Notes: a model not told the origin generated them from the sequence alone. A DNA stretch of 64,000 bases from Candidatus Woesearchaeota archaeon B3_Woes (GCA_005222965.1 NJBG01000001.1:832167-896166), one strand, 5' to 3'. Positions 1 to 8,607 are shown, counted from the first letter of the stretch. Numbers and translations are program-made.

Positions 1-2
1 CA

Positions 3-476
3 TTGTCCAACCTTTTTAGGAGCACAGACCCTGACAAGGCATTTGAAGCTTGCGAAAAAATGTCAGAAAAGGATGACTGCTATTGGGATATCATACAAAA
101 TCTTAAGAAAACAGATCCAAATGTTGCGCTCACTGCATGCTCTAAACTGTCATTTGACATAGATAATTGTTATTTTGATATGGCAAGAGTTCTGCTTCTA
201 ACTGACATTGACAAAGCAGTATACGTCTGCGGGAAAATGGAATACACTTTTAATAAAAATGACTGCTACATGATGATTGTCAATACACCAAAAGTTACAT
301 TAGCAAACCCTGACAAGGCAATAGATGTTTGCGGAAAGGTGACTATGGATATGACTATGTGCTACGAAAGCATAGCAAAAATCATTACAGAGACTGACAA
401 GGACAAAGCAAAGGAAGTTTGCGGCTACATTACTGAGGATGACTTCCAAATGCACTGTGAACAAATTTACGGCTGA
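3..476 (+). CDS. Cys-paired helical repeat protein, 5'-partial
   Basis: The reading frame is open to the left edge, so the true start lies outside the window; the TTG at position 3 is only the first possible start. The visible 157 residues hold about five repeats of roughly 30 residues. Each has a D-x-D-K-A helix, a cysteine about five residues later, and a second cysteine 9-12 residues further on, often followed by Tyr (Cys pairs near 17/26, 46/56, 76/88, 110/120 and 140/152). The regular pairing suggests disulfide-stapled helical hairpins, as in secreted Sel1-like or TPR-like repeats. The export signal would be in the missing part. I do not recognise the family and no function can be given. 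Confidence 0.75.
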   Translation: MSNLFRSTDPDKAFEACEKMSEKDDCYWDIIQNLKKTDPNVALTACSKLSFDIDNCYFDMARVLLLTDIDKAVYVCGKMEYTFNKNDCYMMIVNTPKVTLANPDKAIDVCGKVTMDMTMCYESIAKIITETDKDKAKEVCGYITEDDFQMHCEQIYG

Positions 477-477
477 T

Positions 478-497
478 TCTTTTTTTATTTTCTTTAC
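478..497 (+). terminator. T-rich terminator
   Basis: A run of mostly T directly follows the stop codon of the repeat protein, with no hairpin. This is the usual form of an archaeal intrinsic terminator. The next gene (sepF) is convergent. Confidence 0.4.
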
Positions 498-616
498 AAT
501 ACAAAAATTTATCATATTCTAAGAAATAATACATATTAAACAAAAAATTAACAAATAAATATTTTGAGAATTATTTAAATCTTTGCAGTAGTTATAGTTT
601 TTAACCTCTAAGAAAT

Positions 617-1027
617 CTACTCCTGAAAGCCTTCTGCTGGGGATTCTTTCACTTCAGTTGTTTCTTTTGTTCTATAAATCTGAGCAAAAGAGGGTGTTAC
701 AACAACATAATCTTCACCAAAGCCAGCAATCTCACCTTCAATAGCATCAGTTGTTTTCTTAAGTTTATTTATAGCCCTTTTCAACTCAATCAAATCCTTA
801 TCTTTCAAAGGTCTTATATTAACCAAGGCAATTGTCTTACCATCCCTTAAACTATCTAAAATAGGTTTTATGCTTTCAAAATCTTTCATAACAAAAGGAC
901 GAACAATAATTTTTGAACGAACATCGCTTGGAGAATCAGTATCAAGTTCAACATAACCTTCTTCAACATCTGCTTCTACTTTCTCATGATCTTCTTTATT
1001 TGATTTTAAAAAGTTTAAAAAACCCAC
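617..1027 (-). CDS. sepF: SepF-like cell division protein
   Basis: 136 aa. In archaea SepF is the membrane anchor for FtsZ at the division ring. Residues 1-9 (MGFLNFLKS) form the typical short amphipathic membrane-binding helix, followed by an acidic linker (10-38). The SepF (DUF552) fold spans about 39-119, with the R-P-F strand, the F-E-S-I-K-P-I-L-D helix, a D-G-K-T-I-A-L-V-N strand and the G-F-G-E-D-Y-V-V-V-T-P strand. The start is a GTG placed 8 nt after a good Shine-Dalgarno (gaggtg), which sets the start. No ftsZ is in view. A perfect inverted repeat lies just upstream, within the likely promoter. Confidence 0.9.
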   Translation of the reverse strand: MGFLNFLKSNKEDHEKVEADVEEGYVELDTDSPSDVRSKIIVRPFVMKDFESIKPILDSLRDGKTIALVNIRPLKDKDLIELKRAINKLKKTTDAIEGEIAGFGEDYVVVTPSFAQIYRTKETTEVKESPAEGFQE

Positions 1028-1045
1028 TTTGACACCTCGAATGAT

Positions 1046-1065
1046 ATTATTAACTTGTTAATAAT
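1046..1065. promoter_or_regulatory. Inverted repeat upstream of sepF
   Basis: A perfect 9-bp inverted repeat (attattaac, 2-nt centre, gttaataat) ends 18 nt before the sepF GTG start and just upstream of its Shine-Dalgarno. It is placed to act as an operator or a 5'-UTR hairpin. AT-rich palindromes arise easily by chance in this genome, so this is a candidate only. Confidence 0.35.
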
Positions 1066-1094
1066 TAATTTGCAATACATATATTTAAAGGTTT

Positions 1095-2189
1095 CTATTC
1101 TTTTTCCTTACTAGTACTAAATCTTTTTATTAATAAAAATCCTTTTTCAGCTTCTATACAATACTCTTCTTTATCATCAAACTTAGTCATTCCAGTCACA
1201 GCAGAAGGAAGAAGTATTCTATTACCACGAAAATCAAGATTAGTTATAATCTCTTTTAATTTATCACCACCTTTTATACCCATATCAACCATTATCTTAG
1301 AAGCATCTTTTACTTTTCCTTCTTCTTTAAGCTTTTTAGCATTTTTATGCAGTAATTTAGCAATCTCTTCAGCAACATCAATCTTAGTAGCTTTAGTTAT
1401 TCCTTGTAATCCTGGTGATAGATTTATTTCAATTATAACAGGACCTTTTGCACTTTCTAATATATCAACAGCACATATATCAGCACCAAGAACCTTTGCA
1501 GCTTCTACAGCTATCTTTTTTGTATAGCCATCTAATTCACACGCCTTTCCTTCTCCACCTATATGTATATTTGCTCTCATCTCTTCTCCTTGGGATTCAC
1601 GATTCATAGAAGCAACAACCCTATCACCAACAACAATAGCTCTTGTATCTATTCCTCCAGTTTCAACAAACTCCTGAATCAAAAAAGGCTGTCTTAAAGC
1701 TGATAAAGCATCCATCATAGATGATGCAGAGCCAAAAGAATCCGCAAACATAACTCCTTTTCCCTGAGTTCCAGATGGGAATTTCATAACAATTGGATAA
1801 TTAACTTTTTCCAAAACCTTTTTAGCAGCATCAACAGAACTAGCTAAGTAAGTTTTAGGCATAGGTATCTTGTTTTTCTGAAGCTCTAATTGAGTCAAAA
1901 CCTTATCATGACCAATTGTAAATGCCTCAGGAGAAATAGAAACATATGTTTTATGAAAAAGAGCAGTTGAGATAGCTCTCATAATAGGTTGATACCTAAA
2001 AGAACCCATGATATGAACACAATCATACTTATCAATCTCCTTTCCTTTATATAAAACCTCTAATTCTCCAACAGTATTTACTTCTATTTCTTTTAAATTA
2101 AGATGATCAACTTTAGTAAAATATTTCTCCATAGCTGTAACTATCCATTTTGAGCTTACACTTCCCAAACTTATCAAAGCGCCTTTCAT
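1095..2189 (-). CDS. rimK: RimK-type ATP-grasp ligase
   Basis: 364 aa. ATP-grasp carboxylate-amine ligase of the RimK family, which adds glutamate or similar amino acids to protein C-termini or small acceptors. The glycine-rich ATP loop (S-G-T-Q-G-K-G) is at 139-145, V-D-I at 241-243, and the metal- and phosphate-binding E-I-N-L-S-P-G at 254-260. The N-terminal 90 residues form the preATP-grasp domain. The extension after about 290 is longer than in E. coli RimK (about 300 aa) and ends in a small basic domain. It lies 39 nt downstream of a RimB-like retropepsin, the classic ligase/protease pairing. The real substrate (ribosomal protein S6, LysW or a small molecule) cannot be told from sequence. 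Confidence 0.85.
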   Translation of the reverse strand: MKGALISLGSVSSKWIVTAMEKYFTKVDHLNLKEIEVNTVGELEVLYKGKEIDKYDCVHIMGSFRYQPIMRAISTALFHKTYVSISPEAFTIGHDKVLTQLELQKNKIPMPKTYLASSVDAAKKVLEKVNYPIVMKFPSGTQGKGVMFADSFGSASSMMDALSALRQPFLIQEFVETGGIDTRAIVVGDRVVASMNRESQGEEMRANIHIGGEGKACELDGYTKKIAVEAAKVLGADICAVDILESAKGPVIIEINLSPGLQGITKATKIDVAEEIAKLLHKNAKKLKEEGKVKDASKIMVDMGIKGGDKLKEIITNLDFRGNRILLPSAVTGMTKFDDKEEYCIEAEKGFLLIKRFSTSKEKE

Positions 2190-2201
2190 TTTTTCAACGT
2201 G

Positions 2202-2222
2202 TCAGAAATCAAAGATTTCTGA
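2202..2222 (-). other. Intercistronic hairpin between retropepsin and rimK
   Basis: A perfect 9-bp stem with a 3-nt loop (tcagaaatc-aaa-gatttctga) fills most of the 39-nt gap between the retropepsin stop and the rimK ATG. It could tune relative expression, for example as a processing site, within the two-gene operon. Confidence 0.4.
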
Positions 2223-2228
2223 GCACAT

Positions 2229-2591
2229 TCAAACACCTTTGGTTTTTGATGGATCAATTAAAAATCCTTCTTTTAGTACATTCTGACCAATTAAAACCTT
2301 AAATTTCATATGACTTCTATCAGCAATTGTAAATTCAGCCTTTAGTTTTTTACTTCTTATCTTTACTTCTGCTTCCATAACAGGTCTCAGTGTTCTGCCA
2401 TGAGTTGAAACAACTAATTTTCTTCTTATGATTGGACCTAAATGTAATTCAGCTGCTAATTTTGCATCTATCGCACTCTTAACAGCACCAGTATCAATAC
2501 GAGCTTTTACTTTCTTCTTCTTAGTAGAGTTTCCAAACAAAGTTACGTCTTCTACAAACCCCACAACTGTACGCTTTTTGTACTTATCCAT
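2229..2591 (-). CDS. RimB-like retropepsin (ATP-dependent zinc protease family)
   Basis: 120 aa, the usual length of this single-domain family (Pfam 'putative ATP-dependent zinc protease', now seen as retropepsin-like). The D-T-G-A active-site loop is at residues 33-36, and a second retropepsin strand pair with an hφφ-G signature (K-V-L-I-G-Q-N-V-L) is near 98-106. One D-T-G per chain implies an active homodimer. In bacteria RimB trims poly-glutamate tails made by RimK; the adjacency here supports that partnership. It is the first gene of a two-gene minus-strand operon with rimK. Confidence 0.8.
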   Translation of the reverse strand: MDKYKKRTVVGFVEDVTLFGNSTKKKKVKARIDTGAVKSAIDAKLAAELHLGPIIRRKLVVSTHGRTLRPVMEAEVKIRSKKLKAEFTIADRSHMKFKVLIGQNVLKEGFLIDPSKTKGV

Positions 2592-2703
2592 CTGATTAGT
2601 ACTCTTTATTTTCTTTATAAACTTTACTAAATTAGAGAATATTATAAGAAAATAAATATTACAAGTATACTTAATTACTAAATAGTAGTTACAAAATAGA
2701 AAG

Positions 2704-2766
2704 ATTTATATACTAATATTATCAACACCATACAACACAAATAATCAATAAAATATAATAGGAGGA
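2704..2766 (+). promoter_or_regulatory. TATA box and Shine-Dalgarno for the secreted protein
   Basis: A TATA element (atttatatacta, 2704-2715) lies about 60 nt before the ATG at 2773 and predicts a leader of roughly 30-40 nt. A strong Shine-Dalgarno (aggagg) at 2760-2765 is well spaced. Most genes here look leaderless, so this leader marks a strongly translated gene. Confidence 0.6.
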
Positions 2767-2772
2767 AATAAA

Positions 2773-3129
2773 ATGAAAATGTATAAACCACTTGTGATAG
2801 GAGCACTAGCTGTTTTTACTGCTGCTAATGTATATGCAGCTGATCTATCTAATAAATTGATCAAAAAATACAGTTTAAGTCCTAAACAAGTACAAGAGTT
2901 TAAACCATTTGAATTTTATAGCAATAAAACACTTGAGAAAGCATTGAGAAACTATACAATCCAGAAAAAAGATGATATGGCTTTTGGAGAGAAACACCAA
3001 ACAATCAAAGAGTTTCTAGAAGAAGTTGATGCTGCTGATGGTGAAACAGATGGCTATATAACTGATGATGGAGTTGAAAGACAAAAAGAAAGCGATGCTT
3101 TTGAAGGCATGGATTCTATGTTTGATTAA
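2773..3129 (+). CDS. Small secreted protein with EF-hand-like loop
   Basis: 118 aa, unrecognised family. Residues 1-22 form a Sec signal peptide: basic start, hydrophobic core (LVIGALAVFTAANV) and a likely cut after YAA. The mature part is charged and helical. Near the C-terminus, D-G-E-T-D-G-Y-I-T-D resembles the first ten positions of an EF-hand or dockerin calcium loop but lacks the final acidic residue at position 12 (a Glu follows two residues later). The ATG is fixed by the strong Shine-Dalgarno. A T-rich terminator follows at about 3130-3165. Probably an exported or cell-surface protein; function unknown. Confidence 0.8.
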   Translation: MKMYKPLVIGALAVFTAANVYAADLSNKLIKKYSLSPKQVQEFKPFEFYSNKTLEKALRNYTIQKKDDMAFGEKHQTIKEFLEEVDAADGETDGYITDDGVERQKESDAFEGMDSMFD

Positions 3130-3181
3130 ATAATATTTTTTTTCTTTTTCTATAATTTTTTCCTTCTAATCTATTACTTTA

Positions 3182-3439
3182 TTATTCAACAAATGTTGCA
3201 TCAGAACGAGATGGAATATAAAGATTATCCAAAGGCATATGTAAAGAATCAGTTTTTAATTCCAGTTGACTAGGAGCAACTACTTCTTGTTGAACAGGAA
3301 CATCTTCAAAATCACTATTATAACACTGAACTCCAAGAATACCAAGATAAACAACAGATATAACAATCTGCGTTATTGTACTTATTCTAGAATACATCTT
3401 AGTTCGTGGTGTTATCTCAGGTTCATACTCTTGATTCAT
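3182..3439 (-). CDS. Small single-pass membrane protein
   Basis: 85 aa, unrecognised. A basic-flanked N-terminal segment precedes one hydrophobic helix at about 20-40 (ISTITQIVISVVYLGILGV), ending in a Cys. The remaining 45 residues are soluble and acidic, with no Lys/Arg cluster, suggesting an N-in, C-out topology. It is convergent with the secreted protein before it and divergent from the MFS gene. The overlapping plus-strand frame (3266-3454) has a less protein-like composition, so I prefer this one. Moderately sure it is real. Confidence 0.55.
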   Translation of the reverse strand: MNQEYEPEITPRTKMYSRISTITQIVISVVYLGILGVQCYNSDFEDVPVQQEVVAPSQLELKTDSLHMPLDNLYIPSRSDATFVE

Positions 3440-3546
3440 ACAAATCAGAACTAATAATCAGCTTATAAACTTTTTGTAAAACCACCACTACAGAATCCTA
3501 AACATCTTTCGAAAGCCTTAAATAAACACCAAAATCCTAAGAAAAC

Positions 3547-4728
3547 ATGAAAACAAGAAGAAAAAAACTAGAAGCAAACATATGGAAATTCTATTTATAC
3601 AGAATATTTGCCAGCATCTTCTTCGCAATGCCAATCTTTGTTCTATACTACCAGGATAATGGATTAAGCATGACACAAGTCATGATTCTACAATCAATTT
3701 ACACAGCAATAAGCATGGTAACAGTAATATTATTTGGAATCATAGCAGATTATATTGGAAGAAAAAAAGTTTTAGTAGCAAGCACAATCATCTACATACT
3801 TACATGGGTCTTGTTTGCAATGAGCCATAATTTCAAACAATTTTTACTGGCAGAAATAGCAGCAGCCTTATCCGCTTCAATGTGGGTAGCAAGTGGAACA
3901 GCTTTTTTCTATGATAATCTAAGGGAATTAAAAAGAGAAAAAAAATTCAAAAAACTTTATGGAAATGTAATTAGCATAAACTATCTAATGTGGGGAATTT
4001 CAGCTCTAATCGGAGGATATATGGCTGTCAAAAGCCTAAGGTTTCCTTATTGGGCAACCACAATTACAGCATTTATAGCTTTACTGGTTTCATTTACACT
4101 AACAGAAACAAAAAAATACAAACACGCAGACACACATTACTTAACACATTTAAAACAAGCTGCACAATTTGCAATAAAACACCCAAAAGTAAGATTATTC
4201 ATACTCTACTCCTCAATAATTTTCTCAATGGGTTTTATCTGCTACATGTTTTACCAGCCCTATTTCAATCAAATAAAAATAAATCTAGTATATTTTGGAT
4301 GGATATATCTCTTAATGAATCTGGCAGCAGCATTTGGCTCTAAATCAGCTCATAAAATAGAAAAATACTTAGGAGAAAAAAAGATACTATTAATCATACT
4401 TTTAATCATGATTATCTCCTTTTTTGGAATATCAAAAGAATTAATAATCCTGGGAGCAATATTCCCAATACTATTATCTTTTAATTCAGGAATATTTGAA
4501 CCAGTTATATCAGACTATATGAATAAACACATCGATTCTCATCACAGATCTACTGTTTTATCACTAGGGTTTGTTGTAACCCAGATGATGTCAACAGTCC
4601 TGGCACCTTTTTTTGGCTGGATAGTCGATTTCTGGAGTCTAGAAACAGCTTTCCTAACAGCAACAATAATACTAATCATAAACTTAGTAATTCTAATAGG
4701 ATTATTCATAATTAGCAAAAAGAAATAA
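3547..4728 (+). CDS. MFS transporter
   Basis: 393 aa, the usual length for a 12-helix major facilitator permease. The loop between helices 2 and 3 carries the family signature as G-I-I-A-D-Y-I-G-R-K-K (about residues 73-83). The two six-helix halves are separated by a basic cytoplasmic loop near 185-215 (K-K-Y-K-H-A). The last helix ends in a basic tail, as expected for a cytoplasmic C-terminus. Substrate unknown; drug or sugar efflux are both possible. Its stop codon abuts the stop of the convergent manB gene with no spacer. Confidence 0.85.
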   Translation: MKTRRKKLEANIWKFYLYRIFASIFFAMPIFVLYYQDNGLSMTQVMILQSIYTAISMVTVILFGIIADYIGRKKVLVASTIIYILTWVLFAMSHNFKQFLLAEIAAALSASMWVASGTAFFYDNLRELKREKKFKKLYGNVISINYLMWGISALIGGYMAVKSLRFPYWATTITAFIALLVSFTLTETKKYKHADTHYLTHLKQAAQFAIKHPKVRLFILYSSIIFSMGFICYMFYQPYFNQIKINLVYFGWIYLLMNLAAAFGSKSAHKIEKYLGEKKILLIILLIMIISFFGISKELIILGAIFPILLSFNSGIFEPVISDYMNKHIDSHHRSTVLSLGFVVTQMMSTVLAPFFGWIVDFWSLETAFLTATIILIINLVILIGLFIISKKK

Positions 4729-6045
4729 TTACTTTCTTATAATTTTAAGAACTTCTTTTGTCTTCTTCTTCATCAATCTTTTTGTTTTAGCCTCTAAATT
4801 AAGCCTTAACAAAGGTTCTGTATTTGACGGTCTAACATTAAACCACCAATCATCAAACTCAACCATCACACCATCTAACTTAGATATCTTGCCATCTCTA
4901 TACTTTTTCTCAAGCTCTTCCATTTTTGCCTTTTTATCACTAACCTCTGAATTTATTTCACCGCTCTGAAAATACCTTTGCAATGGCTTAACTAATTCAG
5001 ACAAAGGCATATGTTCTCTTTCAATTAACTGTGCAATCTTAACCAGAGTAAAAATAGTGCTTTCAGTAAAAAAATGATCTCTGTAATAATAATGACCAGA
5101 CAATTCACCACCAAAAGCAATATTATCCTGTCTCATACTCCCTTTGATAAAAGAATGACCAACTCTATGTATGACAGGCTTATTCCTGTTCTCAGCAATA
5201 GCCTCTTTAACAGCCCATGTTGATCTTAAATCATAAAGAATACTCTCATGATTAAATGTTTTTGATATCAAAGCAGTTATTATATCACCACCAATCACAT
5301 GACCTTTTGCATCAACAAAACCAATTCTATCACCATCACCATCAAACATAGCACCAAAATCTGCCTTATTCTTTTTAACAGCTTTTACAAGTTGTTTATA
5401 CATCTCGTGCTTTAAAGGATTTGCTTCATGATTTGGAAAATTCCCATCTAATTCTTTATTAACATAAACAATATCTACATCTAAATTCTCAAAAACCTTT
5501 GGAACAGTTAATCCACCCATTCCATTGCTTGTATCCACAACAATTTTTAGTTTAGGCATTTCTTGCACTACATTTAATATAAAATGAATATACTCTTTCA
5601 TAATATCTCTCTCAATTATCTCGCCAAAACGCAGTGGATTTTCAAACTCATTAGAAATTACAGCCATCTCAATCTGACCAATTCCTTCATTATATGTTAA
5701 TGGAATAGCTTTCTCTTTAGTAAACTTAAATCCATTATACTCACTAGGATTATGAGAAGCAGTTACCATGACTCCGCCATCTGCCTTAAGAAAATTCACA
5801 GCAAAATAAAACATTGGTGTAGAACATAAACCAATATCAATAACATCTCCGCCCTGCTCATTAATTCCTTTAGCAACCGAATCAAATAAAGGATTAGAAC
5901 TCGAACGCATATCTCTTCCAACAACAATCTTGGGCTTTCCAATAAACTCAACCAACCCTCTGCCTATCTTATAAGCAACATCCTCTGTAAGATCCTTGCC
6001 ATAGACACCTCTTATGTCATATGCCTTAAAAATATCCTTTAACAT
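4729..6045 (-). CDS. manB: Phosphomannomutase / phosphoglucomutase
   Basis: 438 aa, full length for the alpha-D-phosphohexomutase family, which interconverts hexose 1- and 6-phosphates for nucleotide-sugar synthesis. The phosphoserine loop T-A-S-H-N-P has the catalytic Ser at 97, the Mg2+ loop D-G-D-G-D-R is at 235-240, the sugar-specificity loop G-E-L-S-G-H is at 313-318, and the phosphate-binding R-P-S-N-T-E-P is near 409-415. It lies 9 nt downstream of a sugar-nucleotidyltransferase, giving a two-step route from hexose 6-phosphate to an NDP-sugar. Mannose versus glucose preference is not decided by these motifs. Confidence 0.92.
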   Translation of the reverse strand: MLKDIFKAYDIRGVYGKDLTEDVAYKIGRGLVEFIGKPKIVVGRDMRSSSNPLFDSVAKGINEQGGDVIDIGLCSTPMFYFAVNFLKADGGVMVTASHNPSEYNGFKFTKEKAIPLTYNEGIGQIEMAVISNEFENPLRFGEIIERDIMKEYIHFILNVVQEMPKLKIVVDTSNGMGGLTVPKVFENLDVDIVYVNKELDGNFPNHEANPLKHEMYKQLVKAVKKNKADFGAMFDGDGDRIGFVDAKGHVIGGDIITALISKTFNHESILYDLRSTWAVKEAIAENRNKPVIHRVGHSFIKGSMRQDNIAFGGELSGHYYYRDHFFTESTIFTLVKIAQLIEREHMPLSELVKPLQRYFQSGEINSEVSDKKAKMEELEKKYRDGKISKLDGVMVEFDDWWFNVRPSNTEPLLRLNLEAKTKRLMKKKTKEVLKIIRK

Positions 6046-6054
6046 CCTCTTTTA

Positions 6055-6744
6055 TTAAAGTTCTTTTTCAGCTTTTTTATATTTTTCTATATCATCTGTT
6101 GGAAACCAATATCCTTGATGTGAAAAAGCATAAACACTGCCGTACTTTCCGCAAAATTTCTCAAAACAATCACGCTCAATAGAAGATTTTCCAGAAGGCA
6201 AAATTTCTAATGATTCTGGCTCCATTACATAACCACCGGCATTATTAAGATTAGAAGGCGCTTCTTCCTTAGTTGGTTTTTCTATGAAATTTATTATCCT
6301 GCTATCATCAAGCTCTGCAATCCCATACCTGGTAACATCTTCAACAGGATACAAGGTCATAGTTATTCTTGCCTCTTTCTTCTTATGAGCTTTCAGAATA
6401 GCTGTCCAGTCAAAATCAGCAATATTATCACCATTAATAGCAATAAATGTCTTCTTAATATTTTTAGAGGCCTTTTTTATAGCACCGCCAGTACCTAAAG
6501 GATCATCTTCTACACAATAAGATATCTTTACCCCAAACTTGCTTCCATCACCAAAATACTCTTTTATCTTATCAGCTCTATAACCAACAGACAAAACAAT
6601 ATTCTTTATTCCGTGCTTTTTGAAATTTTCAATAGCATGCTGAACAATTGGTTTTCCTTTTACTGAAAGCAAAGGCTTCGGAATATTATCTGTTAAAGGT
6701 CTTAATCTTTCTCCTAATCCCCCTGCTAATATTATTGCCTTCAT
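6055..6744 (-). CDS. NDP-sugar pyrophosphorylase (nucleotidyltransferase)
   Basis: 229 aa, a minimal nucleotidyltransferase without a C-terminal beta-helix domain. The N-terminal signature A-G-G-L-G-E-R-L-R-P (7-16), K-P-L-L (23-26) and the metal-binding N-G-D (about 106-108) identify a sugar-1-phosphate nucleotidyltransferase. With the phosphohexomutase directly downstream it would make GDP-mannose or a UDP/dTDP-glucose type sugar for surface glycans or lipid headgroups. Nucleotide choice is not readable here. Confidence 0.88.
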   Translation of the reverse strand: MKAIILAGGLGERLRPLTDNIPKPLLSVKGKPIVQHAIENFKKHGIKNIVLSVGYRADKIKEYFGDGSKFGVKISYCVEDDPLGTGGAIKKASKNIKKTFIAINGDNIADFDWTAILKAHKKKEARITMTLYPVEDVTRYGIAELDDSRIINFIEKPTKEEAPSNLNNAGGYVMEPESLEILPSGKSSIERDCFEKFCGKYGSVYAFSHQGYWFPTDDIEKYKKAEKEL

Positions 6745-6789
6745 ATATACCCTTCACTCACACCACCCTTTTTAAAGTTTGTGAAATAA

Positions 6790-8064
6790 TCAATCCAATA
6801 CTTCACCAACCAAATAGTGCTTTGTAATATCAATAATTTGAACCCTGACTTTATTACCTAATTTAAATTCACCTTCTATAACAATCGGTTTATATGCAAA
6901 ATTTCTTCCCATAAAAGTACCTTTCTTGCCCTTTTCATCAATCAACACACTACCCCCCCATTTTGACCATTTCTTATTTACACTAAAACCAACCCAGTCA
7001 AACACACTTGTCAATAATCTGCTTCTGTTTTTAATATCTTCTCCAGATAATTGCTCCATTTTAGCAGCATCTGTTCCAGGCCGAGGATTGAATCTTGAAA
7101 TATTAATAACATCCGGCTTTATCTCTTCAACCAAATTCAAAGAATCCTGAAACTGCTCTTTTGTCTCTGTAGGAAAACCAACAATAATATCAGTTGAGAT
7201 AGTAATATGCTCAAAACTCTCCCTAAATCTGTTAACAATTTTCTTGAAATCCCCAACAAAATACTTTCTTTTCATTAACTGCAGAATCTCATTATTCCCA
7301 GACTGAACAGGGATATGAATAAACTTGAATATTTTTGGATTTTTATAAACCTCAATAAGATCATCTAACATCCTAATAACATGATCAGGATTCATCATTC
7401 CAACACGAATCATAAAACCCCTATCAATCTTAACAATCTCTTTTAATAATTCAACCAAACTTGAATTAATATCCTTTCCATAAGCTCCTGTATCCTGAGA
7501 TGTTAACCAAATCTCTTTGCATCCGTCATTTAAAGCAGTATTAATCTCTTTGATTATCATCTCAATTGGATAAGACTTCAAATCACCTTTGATTAATTTA
7601 ACAGAACAATAAGAACAATACCCCAAACAACCAGAAGATATAGGAATTATCCCAACAATCTTATTCTTCCTAACTCTAGGAAGATTTATTTTATTATCAG
7701 ATGATTTTCCCAAAATCTCTACAACATTATCATTTATTGTCTCTTCTATAACAGAAACAATCTCCTTGATATTATGAGTAGAAATCAGACTAGCTTCTGG
7801 AACTATCTCTCTTATCTCAGGAATAATACTTTTAGTTATACACCCAGCAACAATAAATTTCTTATTTTTTAATTCACTCAATTTCCTTATTTTCTTTAAA
7901 GCATTAGTATTATTTTTTACAGTGCATATGTTGATAATAATAACAAAAGCATCTTCAGGACTATTAACTATCTCAAACTCGTGTTCAGCCAATAAACCCT
8001 TCATTATCTCTGATTCTGAAAAGTTTATTGAACATCCTGACGTATCAAAATATACTTTTACCAC
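6790..8064 (-). CDS. tRNA-t6A37 methylthiotransferase (CDKAL1/MiaB-like)
   Basis: 424 aa from a GTG start at 8064. It converts t6A37 to ms2t6A37 in ANN-decoding tRNAs in the archaeal/eukaryotic branch. The MTTase domain has cluster-binding Cys 11, 47 and 75 (S-G-C-S, I-C-T-V, A-G-C-I), and the radical-SAM domain has C146-x3-C150-x2-C153. A TRAM-like RNA-binding tail fills the last 60 residues. The frame is open upstream to 8118, but that start would include the TATA box at 8105-8115, and family members begin with V-K-V-Y-F-D-T-S-G-C, so the GTG is preferred. Confidence 0.88.
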   Translation of the reverse strand: MVKVYFDTSGCSINFSESEIMKGLLAEHEFEIVNSPEDAFVIIINICTVKNNTNALKKIRKLSELKNKKFIVAGCITKSIIPEIREIVPEASLISTHNIKEIVSVIEETINDNVVEILGKSSDNKINLPRVRKNKIVGIIPISSGCLGYCSYCSVKLIKGDLKSYPIEMIIKEINTALNDGCKEIWLTSQDTGAYGKDINSSLVELLKEIVKIDRGFMIRVGMMNPDHVIRMLDDLIEVYKNPKIFKFIHIPVQSGNNEILQLMKRKYFVGDFKKIVNRFRESFEHITISTDIIVGFPTETKEQFQDSLNLVEEIKPDVINISRFNPRPGTDAAKMEQLSGEDIKNRSRLLTSVFDWVGFSVNKKWSKWGGSVLIDEKGKKGTFMGRNFAYKPIVIEGEFKLGNKVRVQIIDITKHYLVGEVLD

Positions 8065-8104
8065 ATTAATAAAAAACAAACACCCATTTAAAAAGGTATT
8101 CGTT

Positions 8105-8115
8105 AAATTTATAAG
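8105..8115. promoter_or_regulatory. Near-palindromic TATA box, possibly bidirectional
   Basis: aaatttataag reads as a TATA element in both directions. About 26 nt away on the minus strand gives a short leader for the GTG at 8064. On the plus strand it gives a start site near 8137 for the ATG at 8143. One TATA box may serve both divergent genes. Confidence 0.45.
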
Positions 8116-8142
8116 CAATTCTTTGTTTTTCTCAAATTAGAA

Positions 8143-8607
8143 ATGACAATTTTGTATATTTTATTACACAAACCTCAAACAATTGATGAATTTGTCCAGG
8201 AAGTACAAAGAAAAGGATACACATCAGTAGATATAGTCATAGCACAAAACGGAAAAAACAATTTAAAGAGTATACACGGAGATTTCTTTGAAGCACATTA
8301 TACAGTCAGGCTTGAATCAGGCAAAATAAGATTAAAACTAGCTACATATGATGCAACATCAAATACATTTAATGGTGAGAAAAATGTTGAGGCCATCCAC
8401 GAAATTAAAGAAAAAGAAGCATTAATAGCATCCCTGATGTATTCTGAAAGTGTTGCATATAGATTACAACAAAAAGATTTAGAAACAACAATTAATGGAA
8501 AACCAATAGAAAATGCCAGAAATAGATCTAATCAATGTAGACAACAAATAGAAAAACTAGACAAACTAATAATAAGAAACAAGTATCAAGGAGACCTATT
8601 CAAATAA
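8143..8607 (+). CDS. Hypothetical protein
   Basis: 154 aa, not recognised. The first 70 residues look alpha/beta (M-T-I-L-Y-I-L-L-H-K-P, then T-S-V-D-I-V-I-A-Q-N-G). The last 60 are a charged helical, possibly coiled-coil, region (E-K-E-A-L-I-A-S-L through Q-Q-I-E-K-L-D-K-L). There is no signal peptide or membrane helix, so it is probably cytoplasmic. Transcribed divergently from the tRNA methylthiotransferase, with a near-leaderless start, and followed 40 nt later by the GTPase gene. Confidence 0.7.
   Translation: MTILYILLHKPQTIDEFVQEVQRKGYTSVDIVIAQNGKNNLKSIHGDFFEAHYTVRLESGKIRLKLATYDATSNTFNGEKNVEAIHEIKEKEALIASLMYSESVAYRLQQKDLETTINGKPIENARNRSNQCRQQIEKLDKLIIRNKYQGDLFK

Noticed and set aside
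3266..3454. 62-aa plus-strand frame opposite the small membrane protein
   Set aside because: Composition is unlike a protein and it has no promoter or Shine-Dalgarno; the minus-strand frame has a clear membrane helix.
6926..7150. 74-aa plus-strand frame
   Set aside because: Lies wholly within the coding sequence of the tRNA methylthiotransferase; an antisense shadow.
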